Assembly: GCF_046614695.1 (NCBI RefSeq)
Contig: NZ_JBKKHQ010000008.1
Location: forward strand, 62,001-126,000
DNA length: 64,000 nt
Direction of reading: 5' to 3'
Source of the DNA: Pokkaliibacter sp046614695
GTDB lineage: Bacteria; Pseudomonadota; Gammaproteobacteria; Pseudomonadales; Balneatricaceae
Shown here: positions 26,216 through 34,149 of the stretch, one piece after another
Position numbering within the stretch: the stretch's first letter is position 1
Layout: the number at the start of each line of letters is the position of its first letter
Notes under the pieces: model-generated
What the model was told of the DNA's origin: nothing
The model's database searches: none
The model's input: the letters and a program-made list of their open reading frames with translations, nothing else
Translations under genes and position numbers: made by a program

Positions 26216-27468
26216 TGTCTGCTTTATGGTATGGGCTAACGGCATTAGTGCTGGTTGCCATCGTTATCCTGCTTTTCCCCCTTCTGTTTCAGCGCAAAAA
26301 CAAGACCCAGCTGGCACCTGAGCAAGCCAACATTATTGCCTATAAAGAACGTCTTGCCGCGTTGGAGCTTGAATGTAATCAGGGACGTTTATCTCCTGAA
26401 ACACTCGAGCAGTTAAAAAATGAGCTTCAGGCTGAGCTACTGCAGGATGTGCCGGAGCATGAGGCTTCATCACAATATGATGTTCGTTTTGCACTTGGTG
26501 CTCGTCAGTACGCATTGATATTTGTGATGGCGCTGGCGGTGCCCGCCACTGCTCTGGGTCTTTATGAACAGTTGGGAGGTTCGCAGCAGATGACGCAATT
26601 TGCGGCGATGAAAGCCCGTCAGAGTATGTCTCTGGAAGAGCTGGTAGCTGACCTGCAAAAGCGTCTTAGTGAAAACCCCGATAATGCCAAGGGTTGGTTT
26701 ATGCTCGCTGGCAGCTTGCTGGATATGGGGCGTTATCAGGAAGCAGCTGACGCTTTAGACCATACGCTTAAAACGTTGCCAGAAAATGCACCGGTAAGGG
26801 CATCAGTAATGGGGCAGCGTGCTCAGGCCCTGTTTTTTGCGAACGACGGCAAAATAAATGCTGAGGTTAAGTCGGCAATTGATGAGACCCTTAAACTCAA
26901 TGCCAATGAGCCCAGTGTGATGGGCGTTCTGGGTATTGCTGCCTATAACCAGCAGCTCTACTCCGAAGCAATTGGTTTCTGGCAGCGCGCATTGGCACAG
27001 AACCCTCAATCGGGAGCTGCTAATTCACTTCGGCAAGGTATCGAGAGAGCAAAACAGGCGCTGGGAGAGAATACCCCTGCACAAACTCCGCAAACAGCTG
27101 TTGTTGATGAGTCTAAAAACTTTACGGGGGTTCGCGTTAAAGTCAGTTTATCCCCTCAGGCACAGTCCGAGACAAATAGTAACCAGATCGTTTTTGTATT
27201 GGTTCGGAAAGTAGGAGAACGGATGCCGATAGCGGCTACCCGGGTAGAGGCTGATCGGCTTCCAGCTACCATCACTCTTGATAAGCGTAACTCAATGACG
27301 GGTCAGGCATTGGAGAATCAGGGAGCGCTGGAGGTTGTCGCCAGAGTCTCCAAAAATGCCAATGCAATCCCTCAAACTGGTGATTGGACTGGCCAAGTTG
27401 AAAATATCCATCTTGAAAACGGACAGCAAAAGCAGGTTGAATTACAAATAGACCATCAATTCAAGTGA
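26215..27468 (+). CDS. ccmI: Cytochrome c maturation TPR protein CcmI
   Basis: CcmI is the apocytochrome chaperone of the heme lyase. The 417-residue product has two transmembrane helices (about 3-20 and 98-118), a cytoplasmic coiled-coil loop between them, TPR repeats (about 145-275; 'NPDNAKGWFMLAGSLLDMGRYQEA') and a C-terminal beta-rich domain. It ends the ccm operon; zipA begins 138 nt later. Confidence 0.93.
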   Translation: MSALWYGLTALVLVAIVILLFPLLFQRKNKTQLAPEQANIIAYKERLAALELECNQGRLSPETLEQLKNELQAELLQDVPEHEASSQYDVRFALGARQYALIFVMALAVPATALGLYEQLGGSQQMTQFAAMKARQSMSLEELVADLQKRLSENPDNAKGWFMLAGSLLDMGRYQEAADALDHTLKTLPENAPVRASVMGQRAQALFFANDGKINAEVKSAIDETLKLNANEPSVMGVLGIAAYNQQLYSEAIGFWQRALAQNPQSGAANSLRQGIERAKQALGENTPAQTPQTAVVDESKNFTGVRVKVSLSPQAQSETNSNQIVFVLVRKVGERMPIAATRVEADRLPATITLDKRNSMTGQALENQGALEVVARVSKNANAIPQTGDWTGQVENIHLENGQQKQVELQIDHQFK

Positions 27469-27606
27469 TTTTTGTGTTTTTTCTTGCACCAGAGTAATTG
27501 ACGGTTATCATTAGAAAGGTTGTTTTTTGACCTTCAGACCATTGCGTTTGGTTTGGATGTTCACTAAAACGGTTACTTAATCGGATCAATCAGCGGTTCT
27601 TATAGA

Positions 27607-29088
27607 ATGGATATCAGCTTGCGCGAATGGCTCATTGTGTTTGGCATGGTGGCCATATTACTGATAGCGATTGATGGGGCTCGTCGTTTCCTTTTGCAGC
27701 GTAAACGCAATCCGCTGCGTATGCGTATCGACCGGAACCTATCCAATCTCGATGATTCTCCGGAACCGGCGAATAACGAACTTCCCAACGGTGGTGCCAG
27801 AGTATCCAAGATGGAGCCTCAGGCATTTTCTGCTGCCTTGGCCAAGTTAACCCAATCCAAGAACCGCGCTGGCAAGTCGCGCAAACAAGCTACGGCGGTG
27901 GTTGATAAGCCTGTGAAGTCCAGCCGTAAAGAGCCGGGTCTTAGCAGCCTGGATGTCGACGTTGATCCGTTGCTTGATGATGCCGTGCATTATTCTTCTC
28001 CTCAGGCTTCCCTTAATTCTTCTGAGTTTTCAGAGCAAACCGAGTCTGAAGCGCACGGCGAGCAGTATAATTTCTCTTCGAATGTTTCTGAGCTTCATCT
28101 TCATAGTCATTCTGAGTCAACAAGTCCTAGCGTAGAGCAATCGTTTCCGGTCGAACCTGCCGCTTATGAGGCTACGGAAGTTATGTCTTTAAATGAGCAG
28201 TTAGTTGACCAAGAAATTACCCAGAACGTTTTTCAACAGCCTGAGACCTCAGAGTCTTCTGGCTGGTACGAAGTAAATCCTGCGGATACCTTTGAGACTT
28301 TTTCAGCACTTCAGGAGCAGTCTGAAGAACCGCAAACAGAAAGTTCTTCAGAGTCTATTGCAGAACTGCATGAGGAAGAGTCTCAGGCAGCGACTCCTAC
28401 TGCTGAGTTGCATCCTTGGGAACGTCCAATTACTGAGCTGCTTGCTGAAGAGCATGAAGCTGAAGTGCTTCAGAGTGAATCTACTGAGTCCTCTGACAGT
28501 CATGATTCAGTGGTTGTGGAGGAACAAGAACTACCTCCACAGGAAACTGCGCGCGTGTTGCCAATGCGCCCAGATCCACTGGCAGACCTTAAGAAGCAGG
28601 CTCGTGTTAAAGCAGATGCTCGTGCCTTTTCTGTCCCTGCAGATGAGCACGTTATTATCAGTGTTACTGCTAATAGTCAGGACGGATTTGACGGTACTCA
28701 GCTGCTGCAAGTTTTGATGGCATGCGGCCTTCGCTATGGTGAACGTGAGATTTTTCATCGCCATGAGCATGCGATCAACAAGGGTAAAGTTCAGTTTAGT
28801 ATGGCCAATATGCTGAATCCCGGTAACTTTGATCTGGATAATATCGAGAAACTTCAGACTCCAGGCGTGACATTCTTTATGGGTATGCCGGGAGCGGATG
28901 ATCTGATGCTGGCTTTTGAATGCATGCTTTCAACAGCACAGTGCCTTGCCAAAAACCTCAATGGTGAGCTTAAAGATGAGCATCATAGTGTCATGCGTCC
29001 TCAGACCATTGAACATTGCCGCCAGCGCATCAGGGAGTTTGAAAGGCGCCAACTAGCCCAGCCCCACCGTCGACAAATCCACTCCTGA
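27607..29088 (+). CDS. zipA: Cell division protein ZipA
   Basis: ZipA anchors FtsZ to the inner membrane. The 493-residue product has an N-terminal anchor (about 8-28) followed by a basic stretch, a very long linker (about 45-345), and the C-terminal FtsZ-binding domain ('VIISVTANSQDGFDGTQLLQ', 'LRYGEREIFHRHE', 'GVTFFMGMPGADD'). The linker is Ser/Glu-rich and acidic rather than Pro/Gln-rich as in E. coli. The product is longer than E. coli ZipA (328 aa) because of the linker. The gene is followed by a strong terminator before ligA. Confidence 0.94.
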   Translation: MDISLREWLIVFGMVAILLIAIDGARRFLLQRKRNPLRMRIDRNLSNLDDSPEPANNELPNGGARVSKMEPQAFSAALAKLTQSKNRAGKSRKQATAVVDKPVKSSRKEPGLSSLDVDVDPLLDDAVHYSSPQASLNSSEFSEQTESEAHGEQYNFSSNVSELHLHSHSESTSPSVEQSFPVEPAAYEATEVMSLNEQLVDQEITQNVFQQPETSESSGWYEVNPADTFETFSALQEQSEEPQTESSSESIAELHEEESQAATPTAELHPWERPITELLAEEHEAEVLQSESTESSDSHDSVVVEEQELPPQETARVLPMRPDPLADLKKQARVKADARAFSVPADEHVIISVTANSQDGFDGTQLLQVLMACGLRYGEREIFHRHEHAINKGKVQFSMANMLNPGNFDLDNIEKLQTPGVTFFMGMPGADDLMLAFECMLSTAQCLAKNLNGELKDEHHSVMRPQTIEHCRQRIREFERRQLAQPHRRQIHS

Positions 29089-29110
29089 TTTTCTTCACTG
29101 ACTTCACTTA

Positions 29111-29145
29111 AACAGGCCGGTACAATTACCGGCCTGTTTGTTTTT
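29111..29145 (+). terminator. Intrinsic terminator after zipA
   Basis: A perfect 12-bp stem (29111-29122 with 29127-29138), a CAAT loop and a T-rich tract (TGTTTTT) form a strong terminator. It stops only 15 nt before the ligA ATG, so ligA expression must depend on read-through or on a start site within or after the hairpin. Confidence 0.9.
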
Positions 29146-29159
29146 ATTGGACTCGCTTA

Positions 29160-31208
29160 ATGTCGACTGCGCCCTCAGAACGAATTGCGGAACTTCGCGA
29201 CCTTATCCGAAAGCATGACTACCACTACTATGTTGAGGACGATCCACAGCTCCCCGATCAGGCCTACGATGCACTTATGCGAGAGCTTAGAGAGCTCGAG
29301 TCCTTACATCCTGAGCTGATTACCTCTGAGTCTCCGACACAGCGAGTCAGCGGCACACCATTAAGCGCTTTTTCTCCCGCAGAGCATGTTGTTCCCATGC
29401 TCTCATTGGATAACGCTTTCTCAGAAGATGATATGGAAGGCTTTGTCCGCCGTTGTCGTGATCGTCTGAAACTCCCGGCTACTGCAGATATTGAGTTTAT
29501 GGCGGAGCCTAAGCTTGATGGTATTGCTATCAGCTTACTCTATGAAAACGGCAAGCTTTCAAGAGCTGCAACGCGTGGTGATGGTCAAACCGGTGAGAAT
29601 ATTACGGCTAATGCCCGAACCATTGGCGCTATTCCTCTGCAGCTAACAGGAGAGGGGATTCCAGAGCGTTTGGAAGTTCGTGGTGAAGTGGTCATGGCGA
29701 AAGCCTCGTTTGAAGCATTTAATGAGCGTGCTCGAGCTAAAGATGAAAAGCCATTCGTTAACCCGCGAAATGCTGCCGCCGGAAGTTTGCGCCAGCTTGA
29801 TGCAAGAGTTACAGCGAAGCGCTCGCTGGATTGCTATTGCTACAGTATTGGTTTGCTTGAGGGGCAGGACTGGCCAGAGACTCATGAAGAGGCCCTTGAG
29901 GCCTTGAAATGCTGGGGCTTTCGGGTGAATCCTGAAATTCGTAAGGTCTCTGGTCTTTCCGGCATGTCTGAATACTACGAGCACATGCTCATCCGGCGTG
30001 ATGGTCTGGATTACGATATCGACGGCCTGGTGTTTAAGATTAATCGTCGAGACTGGCAGGAGACGCTAGGCTTTGTGGCAAGAGCTCCTCGTTGGGCAAT
30101 TGCCCATAAGTTCCCCGCTCAGGAAGCATTGACCGTTGTTGAAAATATTGAGTTTCAGGTGGGGCGTACAGGAGCGGTGACGCCGGTTGCCAAACTCAAG
30201 CCCGTATTTGTTGGTGGTGTTACCGTCTCTAATGCAACACTCCATAACATGGACGAAATTGATCGTCTGGATGTCCGCATCGGCGACTCGGTTATGGTGC
30301 GACGAGCAGGTGATGTCATTCCTCAGGTTGTAAAAGTCATTACTGAGTCTCGTCCTGCGGATGCCAAAAAACCTGAAATGCCGACGCAGTGTCCTGTCTG
30401 TCAGGCTGCAATTGAGCGGGAAGAGGGCCAGGCTGTAGCTCGATGCTCTGGTGGTATTAGTTGTGCTGCTCAGCGTAAGGAAGCGCTGAAGCATTTTGTC
30501 TCTCGCAAGGCTATGGATATTGATGGCCTCGGCGATAAGTTGATCGATCAGCTGGTCGATCGGAACTGGGTGAAGAGCCCGGCTGAGCTGTTTGGGCTTG
30601 AGGCTCCTGCACTCGCTTTGCTGGAAAGAATGGGTAAGAAGTCATCTGAGAAGCTGGTTCAGGCCATTCAGAATGCTAAAACAACGACCTTGGCGAGATT
30701 CATTTACGCACTGGGAATACGTGAAGTCGGGGAAGCGACCGCTAAAGGGCTGGCTGGTTATTTTGGTAGTCTGGCTGCAGTTCGTGAGGCAACACTAGAG
30801 CAGTTGCAGGAAGTGCCGGACGTCGGTGGTGTGGTCGCAGGGCATGTCGAGACCTTCTTTAAGCAGGTGCATAATATTGAAGTCGTGGACGCTTTGATTT
30901 CAGTTGGTGTTGTCTGGCCCGAATCCAGTCCTTCCAGTGATGGAGAAGGGACTGAGCAGGATCTGCCTCTTGATGGCCTGACCGTTGTTCTTACAGGTTC
31001 CCTGGAGGCTATGTCCCGCGATGTGGCGGGCGCGCATCTGGAGTCATTAGGTGCCAAGGTTGCCGGTAGTGTGTCGAAGAAAACTGCCTGGGTTGTGGCT
31101 GGCCCCGGAGCTGGATCGAAGTTGGCTAAGGCAGAAAGTCTGGGTGTAGATGTGTATGATGAAGCTTGGCTTCTCGCATTACTTGAACGATATGGTATTT
31201 CTGCCTAA
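29160..31208 (+). CDS. ligA: NAD-dependent DNA ligase LigA
   Basis: LigA seals nicks in replication and repair using NAD+. The 682-residue product has the adenylation domain with nucleophile K118 in 'AEPKLDG', an OB fold, a four-cysteine zinc finger ('CPVCQAAIEREEG' to 'CSGGISC'), HhH motifs and a C-terminal BRCT domain (about 598-682). All catalytic motifs are intact. No clear Shine-Dalgarno site precedes the ATG, which follows a terminator hairpin by 15 nt. The two putative DopC/DopE genes follow and are probably cotranscribed. Confidence 0.96.
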   Translation: MSTAPSERIAELRDLIRKHDYHYYVEDDPQLPDQAYDALMRELRELESLHPELITSESPTQRVSGTPLSAFSPAEHVVPMLSLDNAFSEDDMEGFVRRCRDRLKLPATADIEFMAEPKLDGIAISLLYENGKLSRAATRGDGQTGENITANARTIGAIPLQLTGEGIPERLEVRGEVVMAKASFEAFNERARAKDEKPFVNPRNAAAGSLRQLDARVTAKRSLDCYCYSIGLLEGQDWPETHEEALEALKCWGFRVNPEIRKVSGLSGMSEYYEHMLIRRDGLDYDIDGLVFKINRRDWQETLGFVARAPRWAIAHKFPAQEALTVVENIEFQVGRTGAVTPVAKLKPVFVGGVTVSNATLHNMDEIDRLDVRIGDSVMVRRAGDVIPQVVKVITESRPADAKKPEMPTQCPVCQAAIEREEGQAVARCSGGISCAAQRKEALKHFVSRKAMDIDGLGDKLIDQLVDRNWVKSPAELFGLEAPALALLERMGKKSSEKLVQAIQNAKTTTLARFIYALGIREVGEATAKGLAGYFGSLAAVREATLEQLQEVPDVGGVVAGHVETFFKQVHNIEVVDALISVGVVWPESSPSSDGEGTEQDLPLDGLTVVLTGSLEAMSRDVAGAHLESLGAKVAGSVSKKTAWVVAGPGAGSKLAKAESLGVDVYDEAWLLALLERYGISA

Positions 31209-31247
31209 TTCAAATGATGCTTCTTACACTTTCTAGGGGGGGCAAAA

Positions 31248-32114
31248 ATGAGTTTTATGCCTGAGCAGCCTATGTTGCTCTATCCCTCGTTGGCCGTGAA
31301 GTTGGGCGTTGAGCCTGCTTTATTGCTCGGTATCTATCATCAGTGCAGCTCAGCCTGGGGGGCTAAAGCCGAAGGCAGCAAAAGCTTTTCTTTATCTCGC
31401 GCTCAGTGGTTGTCCTTAGCGCCTTTTTGGGATGAGGATCATCTGGCCACCTTAACGCAGACGCTGGTGGAGCAAGGCTATATCGAGGCGCGTTGGGAGC
31501 AGCGACAGCTTTTGCGAGTGCAGCTCTTTGACTCTCAAAGGCCTGAGGTCCCGGATGCTGCTGCAGAGGCTGCCGACGTTGAGGTGACTGAGCGTCCAAT
31601 GCGTGCACTGGCTCAACAATTACGCGAGCATGACTCCGCTCCTGTGTCACGACCTGAGACCTCCTCTGTACCTGCGACGCCTGCCCCCAGTTTCGGTGGC
31701 AGTGTGGGCTGGCCCAAACGCAATACGCAGTCGGAAGATGCTTTAGAAGCTATCTTTGCCAAAAGAGCGCAACAAAATCAGGGCTTACACACCGTTGGCC
31801 TTGAATGGAAACCGGGTGAATCCGCTGTATCGATGCTGGAGCAACATCACCGGGTGACGCCCGAATTTGCAATGAGCTGTCTGGATGAGTTCATTGTGTA
31901 CTGGGCCGAGACAGAAAAACGAAAAACGGCAGCGGCCTGGGATCAGGCCTTTATGAAATGGGTTAAGCGTGAGTGGGTTAAAGGTCAAACCCAGTCTAAT
32001 ACGCCAGCCGTAAGAGAAAGTGCAAGCAAGCATGTTCAAAGCCGGGAACGTACTCGAGAGAATCGTGAACAAGTCAGAAACTCCATACTCGACATCAACA
32101 ACCTCGATTGGTGA
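31248..32114 (+). CDS. dopC: DopC-like replication protein (lambda O-derived; DnaT-type C-terminal domain)
   Basis: A 288-residue protein behind an AGGGGGG site. Residues 1-90 look like a winged-helix domain of phage O/DnaT-type proteins ('LLYPSLAVKLGVEPALLLGIY', 'LSLAPFWDEDHLATLTQTL'). After a Pro/Ser linker, residues ~150-245 show the DnaT C-terminal pattern: 'LEWKPGES', 'CLDEFIVYWAETEKRKTAAAW' region and 'FMKWVKREW'. With the overlapping next gene it fits the published idea that domesticated lambda O/P genes (dopC, dopE) replace DnaC or DciA as replicative-helicase loaders in some bacteria. The position next to ligA supports a replication role. Identification is from memory of family patterns, not a search. 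Confidence 0.7.
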   Translation: MSFMPEQPMLLYPSLAVKLGVEPALLLGIYHQCSSAWGAKAEGSKSFSLSRAQWLSLAPFWDEDHLATLTQTLVEQGYIEARWEQRQLLRVQLFDSQRPEVPDAAAEAADVEVTERPMRALAQQLREHDSAPVSRPETSSVPATPAPSFGGSVGWPKRNTQSEDALEAIFAKRAQQNQGLHTVGLEWKPGESAVSMLEQHHRVTPEFAMSCLDEFIVYWAETEKRKTAAAWDQAFMKWVKREWVKGQTQSNTPAVRESASKHVQSRERTRENREQVRNSILDINNLDW

Positions 32115-32850
32115 GGTTGCGGAGCCCGGGGCTGACTACCGCCGGACTGATCCCATCTCTGATCATACGAGGCAGATGGTCAACCTGATCTTTGTCAGGT
32201 TTCAGGCTATTTATGGTCATAAGTTCGAAAGCATGTTCGCCTCGAATCAGGCTGTCTCTCTGGCTAAGCGTGAGTGGGCCATGAGTATTGGCGGCATCAG
32301 TGAAGCGTTGCTGGTGAAAGCTATCGATCACTGCAAAATTAACATGAGCTGGATGCCAACTATCGCCGAGTTTCTCAAGGTGGTGGGTATGCTGGATAAA
32401 GGTGTTAATTATCCGGATGTTCAGCGAGCCTACGAAGAAGCTTGTCGTTATGCAGAGCATCCGCGTGAACACGCCTGGAGTAATCCGGTGGTTTACCACG
32501 CTGGAAAGGCTTCTGACTGGTATAGGCTGAGACGTGAAGACAGTCGTATTATGTTGCGGATTTTCACTCAGCATTATGAAAGCCTGTGCGCGCGCGCTGT
32601 CGCTGGCGAGGATTTTACTGTTCCAAAGGCCGTAGCCTTGCCTGATCATCGGCCGGATACGTTATTTCAGTTTATGGCCGCTTGGGGAGAGCTGAATAAT
32701 CTCACTCCTGAGCAGTCTCATACACTCTTGTTTTATCTCACTAAACCCGCTGACAGTAGCGCCAGGCGGTCACTTCAGAACCATGCTAGAAAGCTTCTGG
32801 AGTCTTGGGGGCGAGAAGAAATCAGCTTGCCTGATAGTCCGATTCTTTAA
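32020..32850 (+). CDS. dopE: DopE-like helicase loader (lambda P-derived)
   Basis: The frame opens with GTG at 32020 and has an ATG at 32032; both starts overlap the upstream gene by 80-95 nt, so the exact start is open. The 276-residue product resembles phage lambda replication protein P: an N-terminal segment, then 'IFVRFQAIYGHKFESMF', 'KREWAMSIGGISEALLVKAID' region and 'WMPTIAEFLKVV', the P-type core, followed by 'YEEACRYAEHP' and 'NPVVYHAG'. Lambda P binds and loads the DnaB helicase. No phage genes surround it, which argues for a domesticated chromosomal gene. A hairpin lies just after the stop. Confidence 0.72.
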   Translation: MQASMFKAGNVLERIVNKSETPYSTSTTSIGEVAEPGADYRRTDPISDHTRQMVNLIFVRFQAIYGHKFESMFASNQAVSLAKREWAMSIGGISEALLVKAIDHCKINMSWMPTIAEFLKVVGMLDKGVNYPDVQRAYEEACRYAEHPREHAWSNPVVYHAGKASDWYRLRREDSRIMLRIFTQHYESLCARAVAGEDFTVPKAVALPDHRPDTLFQFMAAWGELNNLTPEQSHTLLFYLTKPADSSARRSLQNHARKLLESWGREEISLPDSPIL

Positions 32851-32866
32851 TTGTCTCGTGTGATTG

Positions 32867-32892
32867 GTGGGAATGGATTTGTCCGTTCCCAC
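32867..32892 (+). terminator. Terminator-like hairpin after dopE
   Basis: An 11-bp stem with one G-U pair and a TTTG loop lies 16 nt after the dopE stop. The downstream sequence is pyrimidine-rich but has no clean T tract, so it may be a weak terminator or an mRNA end stabiliser for the ligA-dopC-dopE unit. Confidence 0.5.
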
Positions 32893-33122
32893 ATTCCCTC
32901 TTAACACTCTCTTGTCTTATTGCTTCACTACGGCATCGCTTTTTCAGGGAAATCCCTCGCTTCAGTGTGGTTGTTACCTCTTGAAACGCCTGCTAACCCA
33001 CTTTTCCAAGGTGTTTTGCCACACTTGCTTTGGTTGTGAACTAATCTGAGTTTTCAATCGTATAGGAAAGACGAAGCAGAGAAACGCGTCACGGATTGAT
33101 CGCACGATCTACAGAGTCAGTG

Positions 33123-33170
33123 ATTTACCTGATCGGTAAATGACGCATCAAGCAGCGACACGTTCGCTGC
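33123..33170 (+). promoter_or_regulatory. Tandem hairpins in the rpoH leader
   Basis: Two perfect 7-bp inverted repeats stand in a row: ATTTACC-TGATC-GGTAAAT (33123-33141) and GCAGCGA-CACGT-TCGCTGC (33152-33170). The second ends 7 nt before the AGGAGG site of rpoH. Such a leader could modulate translation with temperature, as rpoH mRNA structure does in E. coli, or the first palindrome could be a protein-binding site. Confidence 0.5.
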
Positions 33171-33191
33171 CGAAATGAGGAGGATGATGTA

Positions 33192-34031
33192 ATGGGAATG
33201 GCACATTTTTCACCAGGTCGCGATATTCACCACTTCATTCATAAGGCGAATGCCATCAAGTCTCTTTCTAAGGCAGAAGAGCTTGAGCTAAGCCGTAAGA
33301 GCAAGCTTAACGATAAGGAAAGTATCGAGAAGCTGGTGCTGGCAAACCTTAAAAGTGTAATTTGGATTGCTTACAGCTACCGCGGTTACGGGTTGCCTAT
33401 TGGCGATCTGATCCAAGAAGGAACAGCAGGTTTGATGAAGGCCCTCAAAGGTCATGATCCGGATCGAAACATCCGTCTATCCACCTTCGCTGCCTACTGG
33501 ATTCGTGCCGAGATTCATAAATATGTGATCAAGCATTCACGAATCATGAATGTCGCAACGAACAAAGAGCAGCATAAGCTGTTTTTCAAACTGCGCGCCG
33601 AGTTTAAGAATGCCTCTCTGTCTGAAGCAGAAGTCGACGACATCGCAGAGCGTTTGGGCGTTTCCCGTAACGCAGTCAAAGAGATGGAACTGCGACTGAA
33701 AGGTAAAGACATGACCTATGTCGAATATGACGATGGTCGTGACGATGATGGTTTTGAGATGGATACTGTTCGTGGACTTGAAAGCTTTGAGTTCAATCCT
33801 GAACAGATGTTCATTCGTGAGCGTAATGCCAACGAGAACTATCAGGCCCTTTCGCGAGCTCTCTCTGAGCTTGACCCTCGTAGCCGGGATATCATTGCTT
33901 CTCGCTGGTTGACTGATAACAAGATGTCACTGCAAGAGCTTGCCGATCGCTACGATATTTCTTCCGAGCGCGTTCGTCAGCTCGAAGCAAAAGCGCTAAA
34001 AGATATCCAGAAAATGCTGCTGGGTGCCTAA
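33192..34031 (+). CDS. rpoH: Heat-shock sigma factor RpoH (sigma-32)
   Basis: RpoH directs heat-shock transcription. The 279-residue product has region 2 ('LVLANLKSVIWIAYSYRGYG', 'DLIQEGTAGLMKA', 'RLSTFAAYWIRAEIH'), the RpoH box in a slightly diverged form ('EQHKLFFKLR') and region 4 ('QELADRYDISSERVRQLEAKAL'). An AGGAGG site lies 8 nt before the ATG. The leader carries two perfect hairpins. The common upstream neighbour ftsX is not found here. Confidence 0.96.
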   Translation: MGMAHFSPGRDIHHFIHKANAIKSLSKAEELELSRKSKLNDKESIEKLVLANLKSVIWIAYSYRGYGLPIGDLIQEGTAGLMKALKGHDPDRNIRLSTFAAYWIRAEIHKYVIKHSRIMNVATNKEQHKLFFKLRAEFKNASLSEAEVDDIAERLGVSRNAVKEMELRLKGKDMTYVEYDDGRDDDGFEMDTVRGLESFEFNPEQMFIRERNANENYQALSRALSELDPRSRDIIASRWLTDNKMSLQELADRYDISSERVRQLEAKALKDIQKMLLGA

Positions 34032-34149
34032 GACGCTTTATAACCGTTCCAGACGTGGCCTGAAGAAGTTCGTGAGTGTACAATGTGCGCCCACGTCACG
34101 TCTGGGGACAGTTATTGTCCGCAGGCTGGCATGATGACCTATCACCGGC

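Larger units (their letters stand above)
32851..33191. other. Intergenic region before rpoH
   Basis: These 341 bases hold a hairpin near the left end (32867-32892), no convincing reading frame, and two perfect hairpins next to the rpoH ribosome site (33123-33141 and 33152-33170). I could not pick out a confident promoter; a heat-shock or sigma-70 promoter must lie here. Confidence 0.6.

Noticed and set aside
32864..33049. 61-codon frame between dopE and rpoH
   Set aside because: Composition is not protein-like and the frame overlaps a terminator-like hairpin; no ribosome site.
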